Assembly: GCA_036172665.1 (NCBI GenBank) | Contig: CM069872.1 | Coordinates: 39,232,101-39,296,100 of the forward strand | Origin: Prosopocoilus inquinatus | Lineage: Eukaryota; Arthropoda; Insecta; Coleoptera; Lucanidae | Length of the DNA: 64,000 nucleotides | Reading direction: 5' to 3' | Shown here: one piece after another, positions 47,454 to 58,085 of the stretch | Layout of the letters: each line of letters opens with the position of its first letter | How positions within the stretch are numbered: position 1 is the first letter of the stretch | The notes under the pieces: model-generated | What the model was told of the DNA's origin: nothing | Databases searched by the model: none | The model's input: the letters and a program-made list of their open reading frames with translations, nothing else | Program-made: the position numbers and the translations under genes

Positions 47454-47611
47454 GGCCCGATTTTTCAATCACAGGTTAACCCTAACTGTTGGTTTTTCAA
47501 TTACAAGTTAACCGTAACCTTCAGTTTATTACCATGGAAACTTATCTTCGTACTTGTTACCATGGAAATAAACATAGAGTTAAGATTAACCTGTAATTGA
47601 AAAACCAGGCC
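47454..47611. mobile_element. Foldback MITE, family A (long variant)
   Basis: GGCCCGATTTTTCAATCACA and CTGTAATTGAAAAACCAGGCC are the ends. The left arm is internally duplicated (GTTGGTTTTTCAATTACAAG), giving two copies of the terminus. It abuts the next copy with TTA between. Confidence 0.75.
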
Positions 47612-47614
47612 TTA

Positions 47615-47742
47615 GGCCCGGTTTCACCATCACAGTTTAACTTTAAGCTCCGTTTTATTCCTATGAAAACAATTATCTTTGCAATTGTTACTATGGGATT
47701 AAAGCGAAGTTTAAAGTTAAACTGTGATGGTGAAACCGGGCC
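47615..47742. mobile_element. Foldback MITE, family A, nearly perfect hairpin
   Basis: GGCCCGGTTTCACCATCACA is exactly inverted at the right end. The arms are about 55 bp with hardly any mismatch, around ACAATTATCTTTGCAATTGT. It is flanked by TTA/TTAG on both sides. This is the freshest family A copy and a plausible source of double-stranded RNA if transcribed. Confidence 0.9.
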
Positions 47743-48044
47743 TTAGACTAGAACTAGTTCTGTTATTTGTAGATTTCACAGACGATTAAAGCGCGTGAAA
47801 AATTTTTATTCGATCTTTAAAGCTACTATAGTTCCGCTTTGTTAGACGCTTGTTAATTTTTAATTTCAAGATACCATTGAAATGTAGGAATAATTAATTT
47901 TTTTGGGTACCAGTTTACGAAATATATTTATTTAATTATTGAAGGCAACATTGAATCACTTTTCATACACAGAGTATTCCAAGTTGAATAGCCTATTAAA
48001 AGTTTTCGAGGAAGGAAATATACAAAAATAATTTGAAAATTAAA

Positions 48045-48208
48045 GGCCGTTGCACACCTAGCGCGGCGACGAAGATTTCTTTTGCCGTATTCTAATGAGT
48101 GCACACAACTTGGCGAATCGCAGCACAACCCAACTCAACCCTACCCAACTAAAGGAAGTACTGCTAAAAAAAGTCGCTGCGGTTCGCCACGCTAGGTGTG
48201 CGATAGCC
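48045..48208. mobile_element. 164-bp MITE with GC-rich ends
   Basis: GGCCGTTGCACACCTAGCGC at the left and the inverse CGCTAGGTGTGCGATAGCC at the right. The interior reads AACCCAACTCAACCCTACCCAACT, unlike other families here. Confidence 0.75.
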
Positions 48209-48934
48209 TTAGGAGAAAGTGATCAATTAGATTAAAATATTTTCACTTTTATAACACTTCCGGAAATCGAGGGAACGCTTCTTATTCTACATATTATTAC
48301 AAACAAAATGTGTTGAGATTTGCCTACACCTAAGTAAATGTAACAGATTCTGAGATATCTTCAAATTAATTAAAAAAAAAATGTTTTGATGATCTTTCAT
48401 TTAAAAACGTTTTGGAAAGTATAATCTTCGAAGGAAAAAGAAGTAGCCTGTCAAATAATATCTTAAGCATTCTTGAAAAATTCACAGGCTGGTCACAACA
48501 CGTTTTCGGACCTCATTAATTACGTTTAACTGTCCGAAACTCAATTTTCGTAAATGTAACACCCTGCGTCCTTTTACATCTTAATAATAATAATAATAAT
48601 AATTTATTAATATGCCCAACAGTATGACCAAAAGAGACACAACAAAACCAACTATGTGTACATTAACTATACTACATACTAACTAAGGACGTAAATATAT
48701 AAATATAAATGTAAAATATGTATAAATGTAAATTACGTGTTACTGAGAATTATGGGAAAACAATTCTTAGCGAGTGTATAAGTAATGTAAAAAGAAAGAG
48801 GTACAAAGAGATAAGTAAAAAGAGCTGACTGATTAAGTAGAAATTACAGTAATACTTTAAAAGATAATGCACAACAACGAGCAATAAACAGTGTAGCAAT
48901 CATGTTGTATGCCTGAAACCAATAAATACATCAT

Positions 48935-49286
48935 TCAAATACCAAATACTTTTCTGCACATTTGCGCAACCGGACTTCTAATCATAATGTTAGTTCTAGA
49001 CCTACAGGAGTAAAAACTATTGTTGCTTCTAGAGGAAATACGTGGTATAACAAAGTATATATGGCCAAGTAAGTAGGGACAGTCTATTTTATGATTCAGC
49101 AGTCTGTATAAGAATTGCGCGCTACATACTTCCCTACGTGCCAGCAATGATTGATAACCTTGGAGTAACAATAAGGCAGAATGATCAAAGTTACGTTCCG
49201 GATATCTATTAAACTTTTTGAAGTGCAAGAACTTTAAAAAGCGTCTCTGAACATGTTCTACCTGTATTTGATGACAGACATATGTA
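48935..49286 (-). pseudogene. LINE ORF2 C-terminus (3' part after the insertion)
   Basis: Reading from the Tc1 boundary, YVCHQIQVEHVQRRFLKFL and then SLLARREVCSAQFLYRLLN and KIDCPYLLGHIYFVIPR give the usual ORF2 C-terminal block that follows LEYAS..W in this LINE type. The first codons come from the transposon end. The frame is shifted relative to the part before the insertion, near a TATATACATACATATG run. Confidence 0.8.
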
Positions 49287-50857
49287 CAGCCGGTGACATA
49301 ATTATTAGGCACCCCCGAAAATTATGAGTTTTATTAAAGGTAAACAATGAAAAGTGAAACAAACATGTATATCTAAATATTTATTGATTATAAGAGAAAA
49401 GTCTAATATTTTGTTGGTCCTCCGTTCGCTTTTATGACTGCTTTAATCCGCTTTGGCAAACTTGATACCAGTGTTTGACACGTGGAAACTGGAATATTTT
49501 TCCATACATTAAAAATTGCCGCTTCTAACTCTTTTTTAGATTTGCATTTGTGTTGAGCAACCTTTCTTTTTAAAATAGCCCACAAATGTTCTATGGGATT
49601 GAGGTCTGGACTTTGTGGTGGCCATTCTAAACACTAAACCCCATTTCTCTGAAACCACGCTTTACTTGAAGCTGCTGTGTGGCATGGTGCGTTGTCCTGT
49701 TGAAATAAAATCCCTTCGGTATTCATACCAAACAATTTTTCCACTGAGGGATATAATATTTGGTCTAACACATTGGTATAGACATTGGAGTTCATTCTGC
49801 CAGTACAAATGAATGCTCCACCAACCCCTTCTGACGTCATACTTCCCCAAACCATTGTACTACCTCCACCATGTTTGACAGTAGGCACCACACATTCTGC
49901 TCGGTATTCTTCGCCAGGTCTCCGGCGTACATAGGTGGCGCCAGATGTACCAAAAACCTAAAACAAGTGGACTTGAAATTAGTCCTGTTGTTTTTATTTG
50001 TATCTGAAAGGATTTTTTAATTAAATTGTTTAAATTTTAATACTATGTGACTGCCGGATACTCATACATGACTTACCTCTATATTGCTCTCATCGGACCA
50101 TATTACTTGAGCCCAGTCTGCTTCTGTCCAGTTTTTGTATTTTTTAGCCCATGCTAAGCGTTTTTTTCTGTTTTTTTTTCAGACAACAATGTTTTTTTCC
50201 TAGCTTTTCTTGCAGACAGGCCAGCTTCTCTGAGTCGTCTACTATCGGTTTTAGATGAAACCGTTAAATTGTATTCGCGATTTAACGCAACTGACAAATC
50301 TTTTGCCGTCCGACGTCGATCAGATAAAGATTGCCGCTGTAACCAACGATCTTCTCTTTGTGTAGTTTTTCATTTCGGCCCTCTTCCCGGTCTAGATCTT
50401 GTACCTCCTGTTTCACGATAACGTTGTAATGTTGTTTGCACAACACACCGTGAACATTTAACCTTTTTACTAATTGCTACTTGCGATAATCCTTCGAAAT
50501 GCAATGCAATAATTTTGGCGCGCTCTAACTCACTCAGTTCTCTAATTTTCGGCATTGTATTGTACACTTTGTCGAAAACGCACACTATTAAAATATTAGG
50601 ATTTGTAATAAAAAAAATTCAATACAGAAATTTCAAAATACCGATACGCATAGGTCGCTGTACCAATTACTACTAAATGTGGAATAAAAGTATTTTAAGA
50701 TAATACCCCAACATGTTATTTATCGAGAAAATTTCCCTGAATACCCTTCTTTTTACATCCTCTGTAAATCCAGGAAATATCTGGTTAACAGCCGTTGTTT
50801 ACTGGTACCGGAATACTGAGAAATTCTAGGGGTCCTTAATAATTATGTCACCGGCTG
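49287..50857 (-). mobile_element. Tc1-like (DD34E) DNA transposon, 1571 bp
   Basis: Terminal inverted repeats of about 30 bp, starting CAGCCGGTGACATAATTATT, close both ends. TA target duplications lie at 49285-49286 and 50858-50859. It encodes one transposase in minus orientation, now broken. It inserted into a LINE. Confidence 0.95.
49403..50555 (-). pseudogene. Tc1-type transposase with one intron, inactivated
   Basis: It starts MPKIRELSELERA at 50555. A paired-like helix-turn-helix follows (GLSQVAISKKVKCSRCVVQT), then a GR-P-rich linker. Exon 1 ends WSDESNIE at 50077 with a GAG|GTAAGT donor. The 119-bp intron (50076-49958) ends TTGTTTTAG and has an ACTAAT branch-like string. Exon 2 begins VFGTSGATYVRRRPGEEYR in phase 0 and continues VKHGGGSTMVWG, FQQDNAPCHTA and SPDLNPIEHLW. 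The catalytic spacing from D (QQDN) to E (PIEH) is 34 residues, hence DD34E. Defects: TGA at 50372-50370, a 1-base shift in an A-run near 50.17 kb, and TAG at 49636-49634. The total length, about 343 codons, is normal for the family. Confidence 0.92.
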
Positions 50858-51945
50858 TATGTATATAGGCGGCCAGATTATAGAAGCATACTCCAACCGA
50901 CTACGTACTAAAGAGTAATATAGAGAATTTAGAGCTCTGAGATCAGTAAAATGCCTCGAATTACGCATTATGAAACCTAACATTTTAGAAGCGGATAAAC
51001 TGATGGAAGAAATATGGCTTCTAAAATTTAACTGATCGTCAAAAATGACATCAAGATCCTTAACAGAAGTTAAGGGGGTAAGCAAGTTATTATCAACACT
51101 GTAAGGAAACTGAATTTTAGTTTTCTTTCTAGTATAACGTATCACAAAGCATTTCTCAACATTTAAGAACAAGTTGTTTTGATTAGACCAAGTGTTCTGT
51201 AGGCATTCAGCATCTCACAACAGCGTCATTTATGCGTTGATAGAGTTTGACATCGTCAGCATAGGCTAAGACAGGACAGGTAAGAATATTGAACAAATCA
51301 TTTACAAATAAATTGAACAATAAGGGTCCTAAGTAAGATCCTTGGGGTACACCAGAGGTAGCAATAAATTGGGCAGAACGAAACCCATTGTATGAAACAT
51401 AATTAACCCTACCGTTCAAATAAGATCTCATAAATTCCAAAAGATTATGACTTTGAAAAATCGGTATATATAACATCCATTTGCATTAAGGAGTCTAAAG
51501 TAGCACACATGTCATGTGTAATGAAAGCCTGGTTAGTAACAGTAGACCTCCGCTGGATGAAACCATGCTGAGCAAGTGATATTTTAGAGTACATAGCGGC
51601 ATACATTTTGGTATAAATAACTTGTTCGAAGATTTTAGAAAAGTTATGTAAAATAGAAATAGGTCTATAGTTGCGTACGTCAGCAGAATCACCTTTTTTA
51701 TAGACTGAACATATTCGAGCAGTTTTCCAACGCGTGGGAAATATATTGGTTTTAAGAGCAAGATTGAAGATAATTTTAAAGGGGACAACAATTACTTGTC
51801 GACAATCCTTGATTGCAAATGGAACTCGATCGTCACCAGAAGTAAACTTACAATACATTTTCAGTATGCTGTCCAGAATATCTTCCTCGGTTACATCATT
51901 CATGGAGAACGTATCACAAGTGATATTGGACATAAGATCGTTATC
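50858..51945 (-). pseudogene. LINE reverse transcriptase, frameshifted (5' part)
   Basis: Segment 1 (51933-51445) contains GDDRVPFAIKDC, NYRPISILHNFSKIFEQVIY and a broken motif A (YTDFSKS). Segment 2 (51476-51207) contains SGVPQGSYLGPLLFNLFVND and the catalytic AYADDVKLY. Segment 3 (51172-50858) contains LTSVKDLDVIFDDQLNF and LVRSRLEYASIIWPP. Together they cover the RT palm and thumb of a CR1/Jockey-type ORF2. Each segment is in a different frame. Translation is interrupted at 50858 by the transposon. Confidence 0.85.
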
Positions 51946-52062
51946 GTGATTATTATCACTGAAAGTCCGATAAAGAATAGAATATTAATGACGGTATTGA
52001 AAATATGAGTTACAAGTTGGCACAAAAGAGTAAAAGTAAATTGTTTATTATGAATACACAGA

Positions 52063-52201
52063 ATTAGGCTGGATTGCATAAAAAGTTTAATTTGATTACA
52101 TTTAGAATGTGACAGAATGATGACACACAGCAAATTATGTCAAACATTCTAAGTTAGGCTTAAATTTAACCCTGCTTTAAATCTTTTATGCAACCCATCC
52201 T
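52063..52201. mobile_element. Foldback MITE, family B
   Basis: GGCTGGATTGCATAAAAAGT at the left pairs with TCTTTTATGCAACCCATCC at the right. Inner TTAGAATGTGACAGAATGAT matches 26.1 kb. Confidence 0.7.
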
Positions 52202-52614
52202 TAAAGTTTCAAAGTCAATTCTGTCCTTACAACTAGCCTAACGGGCTTCTTATGAATTAGATGATGATTCGTATTATATTGGGCAAGAAACCACTGCTTG
52301 TCTTTTCATGTATAATAGTACAATATAACAGTAAATGTAAAAGTGTATCATAAATAATTTCCAGTTGTACTTACAAAGGCGGTTTGAACTCAAGTTTAGC
52401 TGAACCAAGTTCAAAGTAAACAAATTCGCTTAAGTATCTCAAGGACATACGGCGATTAATGAGCTCATAAATAAAATTTGATGTGATTTTGTTGACTTTG
52501 AACATCGTTCAGCTGAACGTTTGTTTAAACCTCCTTGGTACAATTGGCCCTATGTGTATGAGCAACTGACTAAACATGGGCCAAAAATCGATCAGTCAAT
52601 TCGAACGGGTCTTT

Positions 52615-52690
52615 TTCTTGAGCCGTTTCCGTCCTCCATACAGCTGTTTCGACCCAACTTGGGAGTCCCGTCAGCAGAGGAGTGGTTCAA
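52615..52690 (-). ncRNA. Decayed hammerhead motif (HHR4)
   Basis: On the minus strand CCTCTG|CTGACGG is followed by a hairpin GACTCCC..GGGTC, GAAAC, AGCTGTA and TGGAGGACGG. Alignment to HHR1 and HHR2 is clear, but the last core A is G, so self-cleavage is unlikely. It is embedded in frames of 67-85 codons that have no other features. Confidence 0.4.
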
Positions 52691-52945
52691 GAACTTCACC
52701 GCAATTTCACCGACCTTACCTTAGTTACATGTCGACGACAAGCAAAGTCGATTATTTTTTCAAATTTCAAAAATTACTACAGGCCGTAAACGTACGTAGG
52801 GAACTGTTAAACCCAGAAATTAATTTGATCTAGCTTTTCCTGTGTTTGTATAAAAATAGATATTTTCAATATTTTTATCAGTCCAATCAATTTAATAATT
52901 AAAATAATCTGGCAAACATTATCAAAGCGTACTCTACAGCTTATA

Positions 52946-53880
52946 CAGGTTGTTTCGCAACTTCATACAAAAAGAAATGCAACTGATGAAGACAGAAGTG
53001 AAAAGTAACGTAATGAACCATTCCTTTACATAACAGAATATAGTTACATATTTAATACCAAATTGTAGAAACTGAAAACTGATGATGTCATCTGATGGAA
53101 AATTAAAATTCCTCTAAAATGATATGCCGTCTTGCCATTTAAGATATGAAGTTCATAGCAAGTTCCAAATGTGGATTCACAGTATGCGCAGCGCCATCTA
53201 TTAACCATTTTAACTTAATTTCATCTCTAGATTTAGTACTTAGTATTTCCTTTGATTTGGTTTTCGTTCGAATTCTTGTTTTATTTTTTATCAAAGTTAA
53301 CAAGGTAGAGAAACGACTTTAGACAAGTACCATAATTAAGTTTTCTGTAATTACCGAAGATACCGAAAATGTAAGTACGTATTCGCAGATTTATTATCGT
53401 TGAACTAAATTGCTATATTTCGTATTATTGCGTTAAGCAAATAAGATACAAGATACAACAGACCAAGAGAAAATCAAGGTACATGAAAAGTATTAATTCT
53501 TGACAGGAGTAATTACTTTACAACATCCGCTAGATGGCGCTCTGCGCACTATGAGCTTCAATATTTTAAATAGCAAGACGGTTTGAGGCATATTAAACAG
53601 GAATTTGTGAATTTTTAAAAGTTTTTATTTATTTTTGAGTTAATTACATGGAACTTGTGCTTGTTTAAAGCCAAAAACCAAATCAAAACAAATAAGAGAG
53701 ATACAATTAAGTTAAACCGTTCACTAAGTGGCGCTGGGCTGAATTTCAAAATTTTATGTAGCAATTTAAGGAATTTTAATCCAATGACATTAACAGTTTT
53801 CAGTTTATGAATTTGTTTTAAAACATGTGATATCTTTAAAGCTAATTAATGTCTTTTATAAGTTGTTGCAAAATACCCTG
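52946..53880. mobile_element. 935-bp palindromic TA-flanked element
   Basis: CAGGTTGTTTCGCAAC at the left and the inverse of CAGGGTATTTTGCAAC at the right are each followed outward by TA. Subterminal blocks ATGCCGTCTTGCCATTTAAG and GCGCCATCTATT recur inverted near 53530-53590. The arms are diverged. There is no coding frame. Confidence 0.7.
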
Positions 53881-53919
53881 TATATTCAACGGATAATTTT
53901 TGAATTGTACGTGACTTAA

Positions 53920-53990
53920 GGCCCAGTTTTTCAATAGGCTATTAAAGTTACTGCTATCTGCCAGTTAAATGTATTCTCTCTGGTAACGTG
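53920..53990. mobile_element. Single arm of a family A foldback
   Basis: AAGGCCCAGTTTTTCAATAG matches family A termini. The second arm was not found, so the element is truncated. A similar lone right arm (GGAAAAACCGGGTC) lies near 55925. Confidence 0.4.
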
Positions 53991-54032
53991 TCGAATGTTT
54001 TCTTTTTCCTTCTTTTCTGGCTGATGAAGTGG

Positions 54033-54232
54033 CAAATTATTTCGAATCCTGGAAGAATAAGAATATAGTCTTCCGAGTGACAGAAGAATCAGAATAGTTG
54101 TTGGTATAGGATTGGATTTTCCCCTCTTGCCGGATCAAAGGAGGTTGTGTTAAGATTAAGAATTTTAACAGTTTCTCGTGCACATTTATGTATTCCTTCT
54201 ACTTGTTTAATTCTCTGAGCAAAATAATATGT
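54033..54232 (-). other. Possible coding remnant of unknown family
   Basis: A minus-strand frame reads FAQRIKQVEGIHKCARETV, then NTTSFDPARGENPILYQQLF before a stop, and less clearly beyond it. The composition looks protein-like for about 45 codons, but I do not recognise the family. It lies between transposon fragments, so a transposon remnant is the likeliest source. Confidence 0.25.
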
Positions 54233-54234
54233 TT

Positions 54235-54845
54235 TACGATATCAACTATCGGCGAATAAATCTGAAAATTTATACACCAATTAAGCAAGCGCGTTAAAAA
54301 TGTTCTTCCTTCCCCTTTTACGTAAATAAACTTTTGCTGCAATCTCGCTGCTAACTATGAAAATATTACTTCTTACGGTCCTTGGAAACAAAGTAAATGT
54401 AAAATTTTTATGTCTATTAAAAATAATATACAGTGAGAAATTACAATTTGTTTGTACCTCGCTTTTAATTTGTTCGGCAATTACGAACCGCAGCTTCTTG
54501 AATTGCACTAGATTTTAATTTAATACTTAAACTTGTAATTACTTGCAGTGAAGTTAATTTAAATTGTAAACGTTCTGACGGAGCAGCTGATCGCAGCGGC
54601 GCTGAGTTACATCGTTCCGACTCGAGCTCCAATAAGGCACTGACCCTGGCCTACTTCGGCTGCGGGTCGTAATTGAAGAGGCGCCTGCGTTCCACCTCCA
54701 GCTTTGCCAGCGGTTTAGTGAAAATCTGCCACTGCATTTTTTTCGAAAACTATTACATTTATGTTAAGAACATTTGAGTTCAATCGTTGTCATTCATAGT
54801 CATATATTGCAAGTTTAAATATTTGCACAGTAAACGAACACCCTG
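54235..54845. mobile_element. Truncated copy of the 57.2-kb TA-flanked element
   Basis: From ATCAACTATCGGCGAATAAA to ACACCCTG|TA it parallels 57457-58001 (shared AAGCAAGCGCGTTAAAAATG, GTTTGTACCTCGCTTTTAAT and TCTGCCACTGCATTTT). The left third is missing. Confidence 0.7.
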
Positions 54846-55379
54846 TATATTCGATACTTTATTTAATTGGATCGATCCATCGATATATCGGAATACAAAG
54901 TATCGATTACAAAATATCTGGTATCGGACTGTAAAATATCAATTCTGGAAAGTATCGATATGTGTCGCCCAAAAGTAATTCCAGGCGTTCCTGTTCGATT
55001 CTCTGTGAATCGATTAATCGAATAGAATTTTGGAGAATCCAAATTCTATTATTATCTGAATCGCATAGGTCTATAATTGACTGTCTTTTCTGTAATATAA
55101 AGTAAAATATGTCCTACTATGTCGTTTATATTTGCAAAAGTGCATATTTTACAATTTCGGAAGTAAATGCAAAATCCTCGTGACAGATGTCTGGCAGGCA
55201 AGTAATTTATCGCCTAGATAATGTTTACGCGTGTTCTACAATCTCGTTCGCGTAATGTTTAACAAACTCTGTGGCCCTTATCATGCTTCGCCAGGTATTC
55301 ATTACAACACCATGTGTCGTACCCGAATCGGGAGCACAGAGACTATTTAGTTGCCGTTACAAATTGGCCTGAGGGATCC

Positions 55380-56390
55380 GATCGATCGTCGATTTATTGT
55401 TTCAAATGATTTAGCGCCGCTATTAGTTTGTATGTAAATTGATTTGGCTATCTGCGTGAGCGATGTTGGCCATATTTTCATTTTTAGGATTTATGAAGCC
55501 ACTATTTTCACCCCCGCGGGCAAAAACAATCACCGCCATTATTGCTTTTTAAAGGCAGCGCTAAATCCAATTCGCAACTTAATTTTTAGTTTCTGCTCCT
55601 GCATAAGTAAATGCTTCCCGATGCGCGCCAACTCTCCGCCAGTAATATTTAATCACCGTGCTCCGGAAAGTTCGCAGATACGAAGAAAGTTGGAGGGTCG
55701 GAAGACGACTCGAAAATTGTTATATCAAGCAAGCGACTTTTTTTCGGTTAACTTTGTTATTTCCAAACGTGCCGCGTGATTTACGCAGCATTAAATTAAA
55801 AACTTACTTCGGAATAAATCATTTCATTTGAGAGTATCTGGACGCACTGCAGTCGCTCCGCAACAAGTTCCCAAAGGAGTAGGATACATGGAAATAAACT
55901 GAAGATTAAAATTAAACGAAGATTGGAAAAACCGGGTCTAAATGACATATGTTTTAGAACTTAATTAAATCATTTCATTCGAACCCGTTCGAAAAATATT
56001 CGAGGATTGCTTGGCAACGACGAACTTCGAGTTTTGTTCACTTAGTTTAAAGTTTATGTGAGCTTTGCAGCACCATTTCATACAACTTTAATTGCACTTC
56101 GCGAAATGTTGCGCCCGTTCGTCTATTCGAGGCTGACATTAACAATTTCGCGGTTGTCTTGCGTGGAACAACGCAACTGAGTTCCTCTCTGTGCAACCAA
56201 AGCATTAATTAAAACTCACTCTGATTTTGATCGAGTATACTTACTGCAGTTAAGTGGATTGCCAAAGGAATCATAGATATTAAAAACCGCTGCAAGAAAG
56301 ACTTTAGGAACGAACACAAAATGAATTTAATAAAAGTAGAAAGACAAACGAATCTCAAAGCAAGCAATAAAGATTAAATAAAATAATATC
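55380..56390. other. Non-coding stretch with GC-richer patches
   Basis: About 55380-55700 has a composition and string content (CCGCCATTATTGCTTTTTAA) suggestive of conserved non-coding DNA. The 111-codon frame shows no domain. No element was recognised. Confidence 0.3.
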
Positions 56391-56411
56391 TAACAAAAAT
56401 GGTTGCAAGTC

Positions 56412-56500
56412 GTTTTTGATTGCAGTGAAAACCTCGAGCAGCCTCTGTACAGCTGTTTCAGCCCTGTTTGGGTCTTCATCAGCTGAGACGTAGCAATATC
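56412..56500 (-). ncRNA. Type I hammerhead ribozyme candidate (HHR2)
   Basis: The minus strand has the canonical core CTGATGA (56482-56476). A stem II AGACCC..GGGCT with one mismatch follows (56475-56460), then GAAA (56459-56456), minimal palindromic stem III ACAGCTGT and cleavage triplet GTA (56450-56448). Stem I pairs CTCAG with CAGAG at four of five positions. The 3' side continues GGCTGCTCGAGG and CACTGCAATCAAAAACGA as in HHR1. It is a diverged paralogue of HHR1. Activity is plausible but weakened. Confidence 0.65.
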
Positions 56501-56542
56501 AGATCAAAAAGCGATCGTAGGATGTCGCTGTTTTATTTGTTT

Positions 56543-56772
56543 AAAATAATATCATTTTCTTGAAGCACAGTCATGTATTTTTTCTTTTTTTGTTCTTCAG
56601 TCTACGTCGACTGCCTGACCAACTCTTGTGTGTTAATGTCGACGTGACTCAAAAACTTAAGCAATACATCTGAAGATGACAAAAAATCCTTGTCGAAAAC
56701 GTTAATGTAAGGAACAACAAGAAAAGAAAAAATACATGACTGTGATTCAAGAAAATTATAGGTATTATTTTA
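56543..56772. repeat. Inverted repeat enclosing HHR3
   Basis: AATATCATTTTCTTGAAGCA..CAGTCATGTATTTTTTCTTT..GTTCTTC is inverted at 56710-56772 (GAACAACAAGAAAAGAAAAA..ATACATGACTGTG). The HHR3 motif is in the 110-bp spacer. Likely terminal repeats of a Penelope-like element. Confidence 0.7.
56665..56709 (+). ncRNA. Type I hammerhead-like motif (HHR3), second family
   Basis: CTGAAGA (56670-56676) is followed by an extra T, stem II GACAA/TTGTC (56678-56682 with 56690-56694), GAAA (56695-56698), palindromic AACGTT and triplet TTA (56702-56704). Stem I pairs TACAT with ATGTA (56665-56669, 56705-56709). The unpaired T before stem II may reduce activity. It lies between the arms of a ~55-bp inverted repeat. 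Confidence 0.5.
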
Positions 56773-57155
56773 TTAACATTTTCCAGTCAAAAATTTATGA
56801 ACTTTATTAAAAATAAATAAATTTAATATTTCTATAACCTTGTTGAAGGATTAAAATAGAAGAAGAGCAAATATGTACGTAAAGCAAAACGACAAACTGC
56901 TACCGGCTCGTTTAAATTTAAAACATTGTGTCTCTCGTTCGCTAAAATTAATTTTTTTATGGCTAGTAACTGGTTCTGAATCCGGCTCTAACCATCGTTT
57001 TTACAATTGTATTACAATAAATTCCAATTTTTCCGAACAAAGTATTAGAATCTGATTCTGTAGACTTCATCATCTTTACTGAATGATTTTTATGTTTCAT
57101 ATTAACGAATTAAATTAACTTTCCGAAAATAACTAGCTCACTTAAACGTTATGTA

Positions 57156-58001
57156 CAGGGTGTTATTTTACTGTGTGCAAATAAAAAAAAAAACCTAAAG
57201 TACACGAAATGCTACCTTCTGATAGCTGATTCTGACCTATTTTTTGGTGGCTACCGTATCATAGCCAAAAAATTTCGGATTGTCCACTTGTTTGGAAGTA
57301 CTAAAATGTGCCAGAAAGATAGGAAGGTTAACTTCGCCTTCCTCTCGGAATGAACACACCCACCAAACCGCACTCGATTTTCAGCGCAGCGTTTCGTAAT
57401 AATAATTACTGATATCGTTTATTAATTATTTTATTTAAAATTTTATTTCACTTACAATCAACTATCGATGAATAAATTTAAAATTTATGCACCAAATAGG
57501 CAAGCGCGTTAAAAATGTTCTTCCTTCACCCTTTTACGTAAACAAACTTTTACTGTCATGTCGCTGCTAGTTATGAAAGTATTACTACTTACGATCCATG
57601 CAAAAAAAGAAAATTTTTATAAGTCTATTAAAAATAATATGGAATGAGAAATTACAATTCGTTTGTACCTCGCTTTTAATTTGTTCGGCGATTACGAGCC
57701 GCAGCTTCTTGAATAGCATTATATTGACCAGCCAATCGGAGCGGCTGATTTACGTCGTTCGTGCTCAAGATCAAGTGAAATACTGACCCTGTCCTACTTC
57801 GGCTTCGGGTCATAATTGAAGAGGCGGCCGCGTTCCACTTTTAGCTATGCCAGCAGTTCTCAAACGGTTTAGTGAAAATCTGCCACTGCAATTTTCTCGA
57901 AAACTATTAAATTTTTATTAAGAATATATGAGTTCAATCGCTGCCATTTATGGTGTTATATTACAGGTTTAAATATATGCACACAGTAAAAGAACAGCCT
58001 G
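57156..58001. mobile_element. 846-bp non-autonomous TA-flanked element
   Basis: CAGGGTGTTATTTTACTGTG at the left and the inverse CACAGTAAAAGAACAGCCTG at the right, with TA outside both. There is no transposase. The interior includes a GC-richer stretch (GAAGAGGCGGCCGCGTTCCA) shared with the 54.2-kb copy. Confidence 0.75.
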
Positions 58002-58085
58002 TATAATTGACTTCCAACCGTATTCCAATTCCGAAACTCAAACCTCAGCAGAAGGCATGGCGTGAACCGTGAAACATTGGAACAT

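Larger units (their letters stand above)
48581..51950 (-). mobile_element. Second LINE (Jockey/CR1 group), decayed, split by a Tc1 element
   Basis: Minus-strand RT fragments in three frames run from about 51.95 kb to 50.86 kb. They resume after the Tc1-like insertion at 49287-50857 and end in (ATT)n at 48581-48606. 5'-truncated: the codons upstream of 51.95 kb hit stops. It has at least two frameshifts in the RT and one near the insertion site, so it is an old copy. Confidence 0.85.

Noticed and set aside
52978..53095. CTGATGA occurrences near 52982 and 53083 as further hammerheads
   Set aside because: The following bases do not form a stem II ending in GAAA at the right distance.
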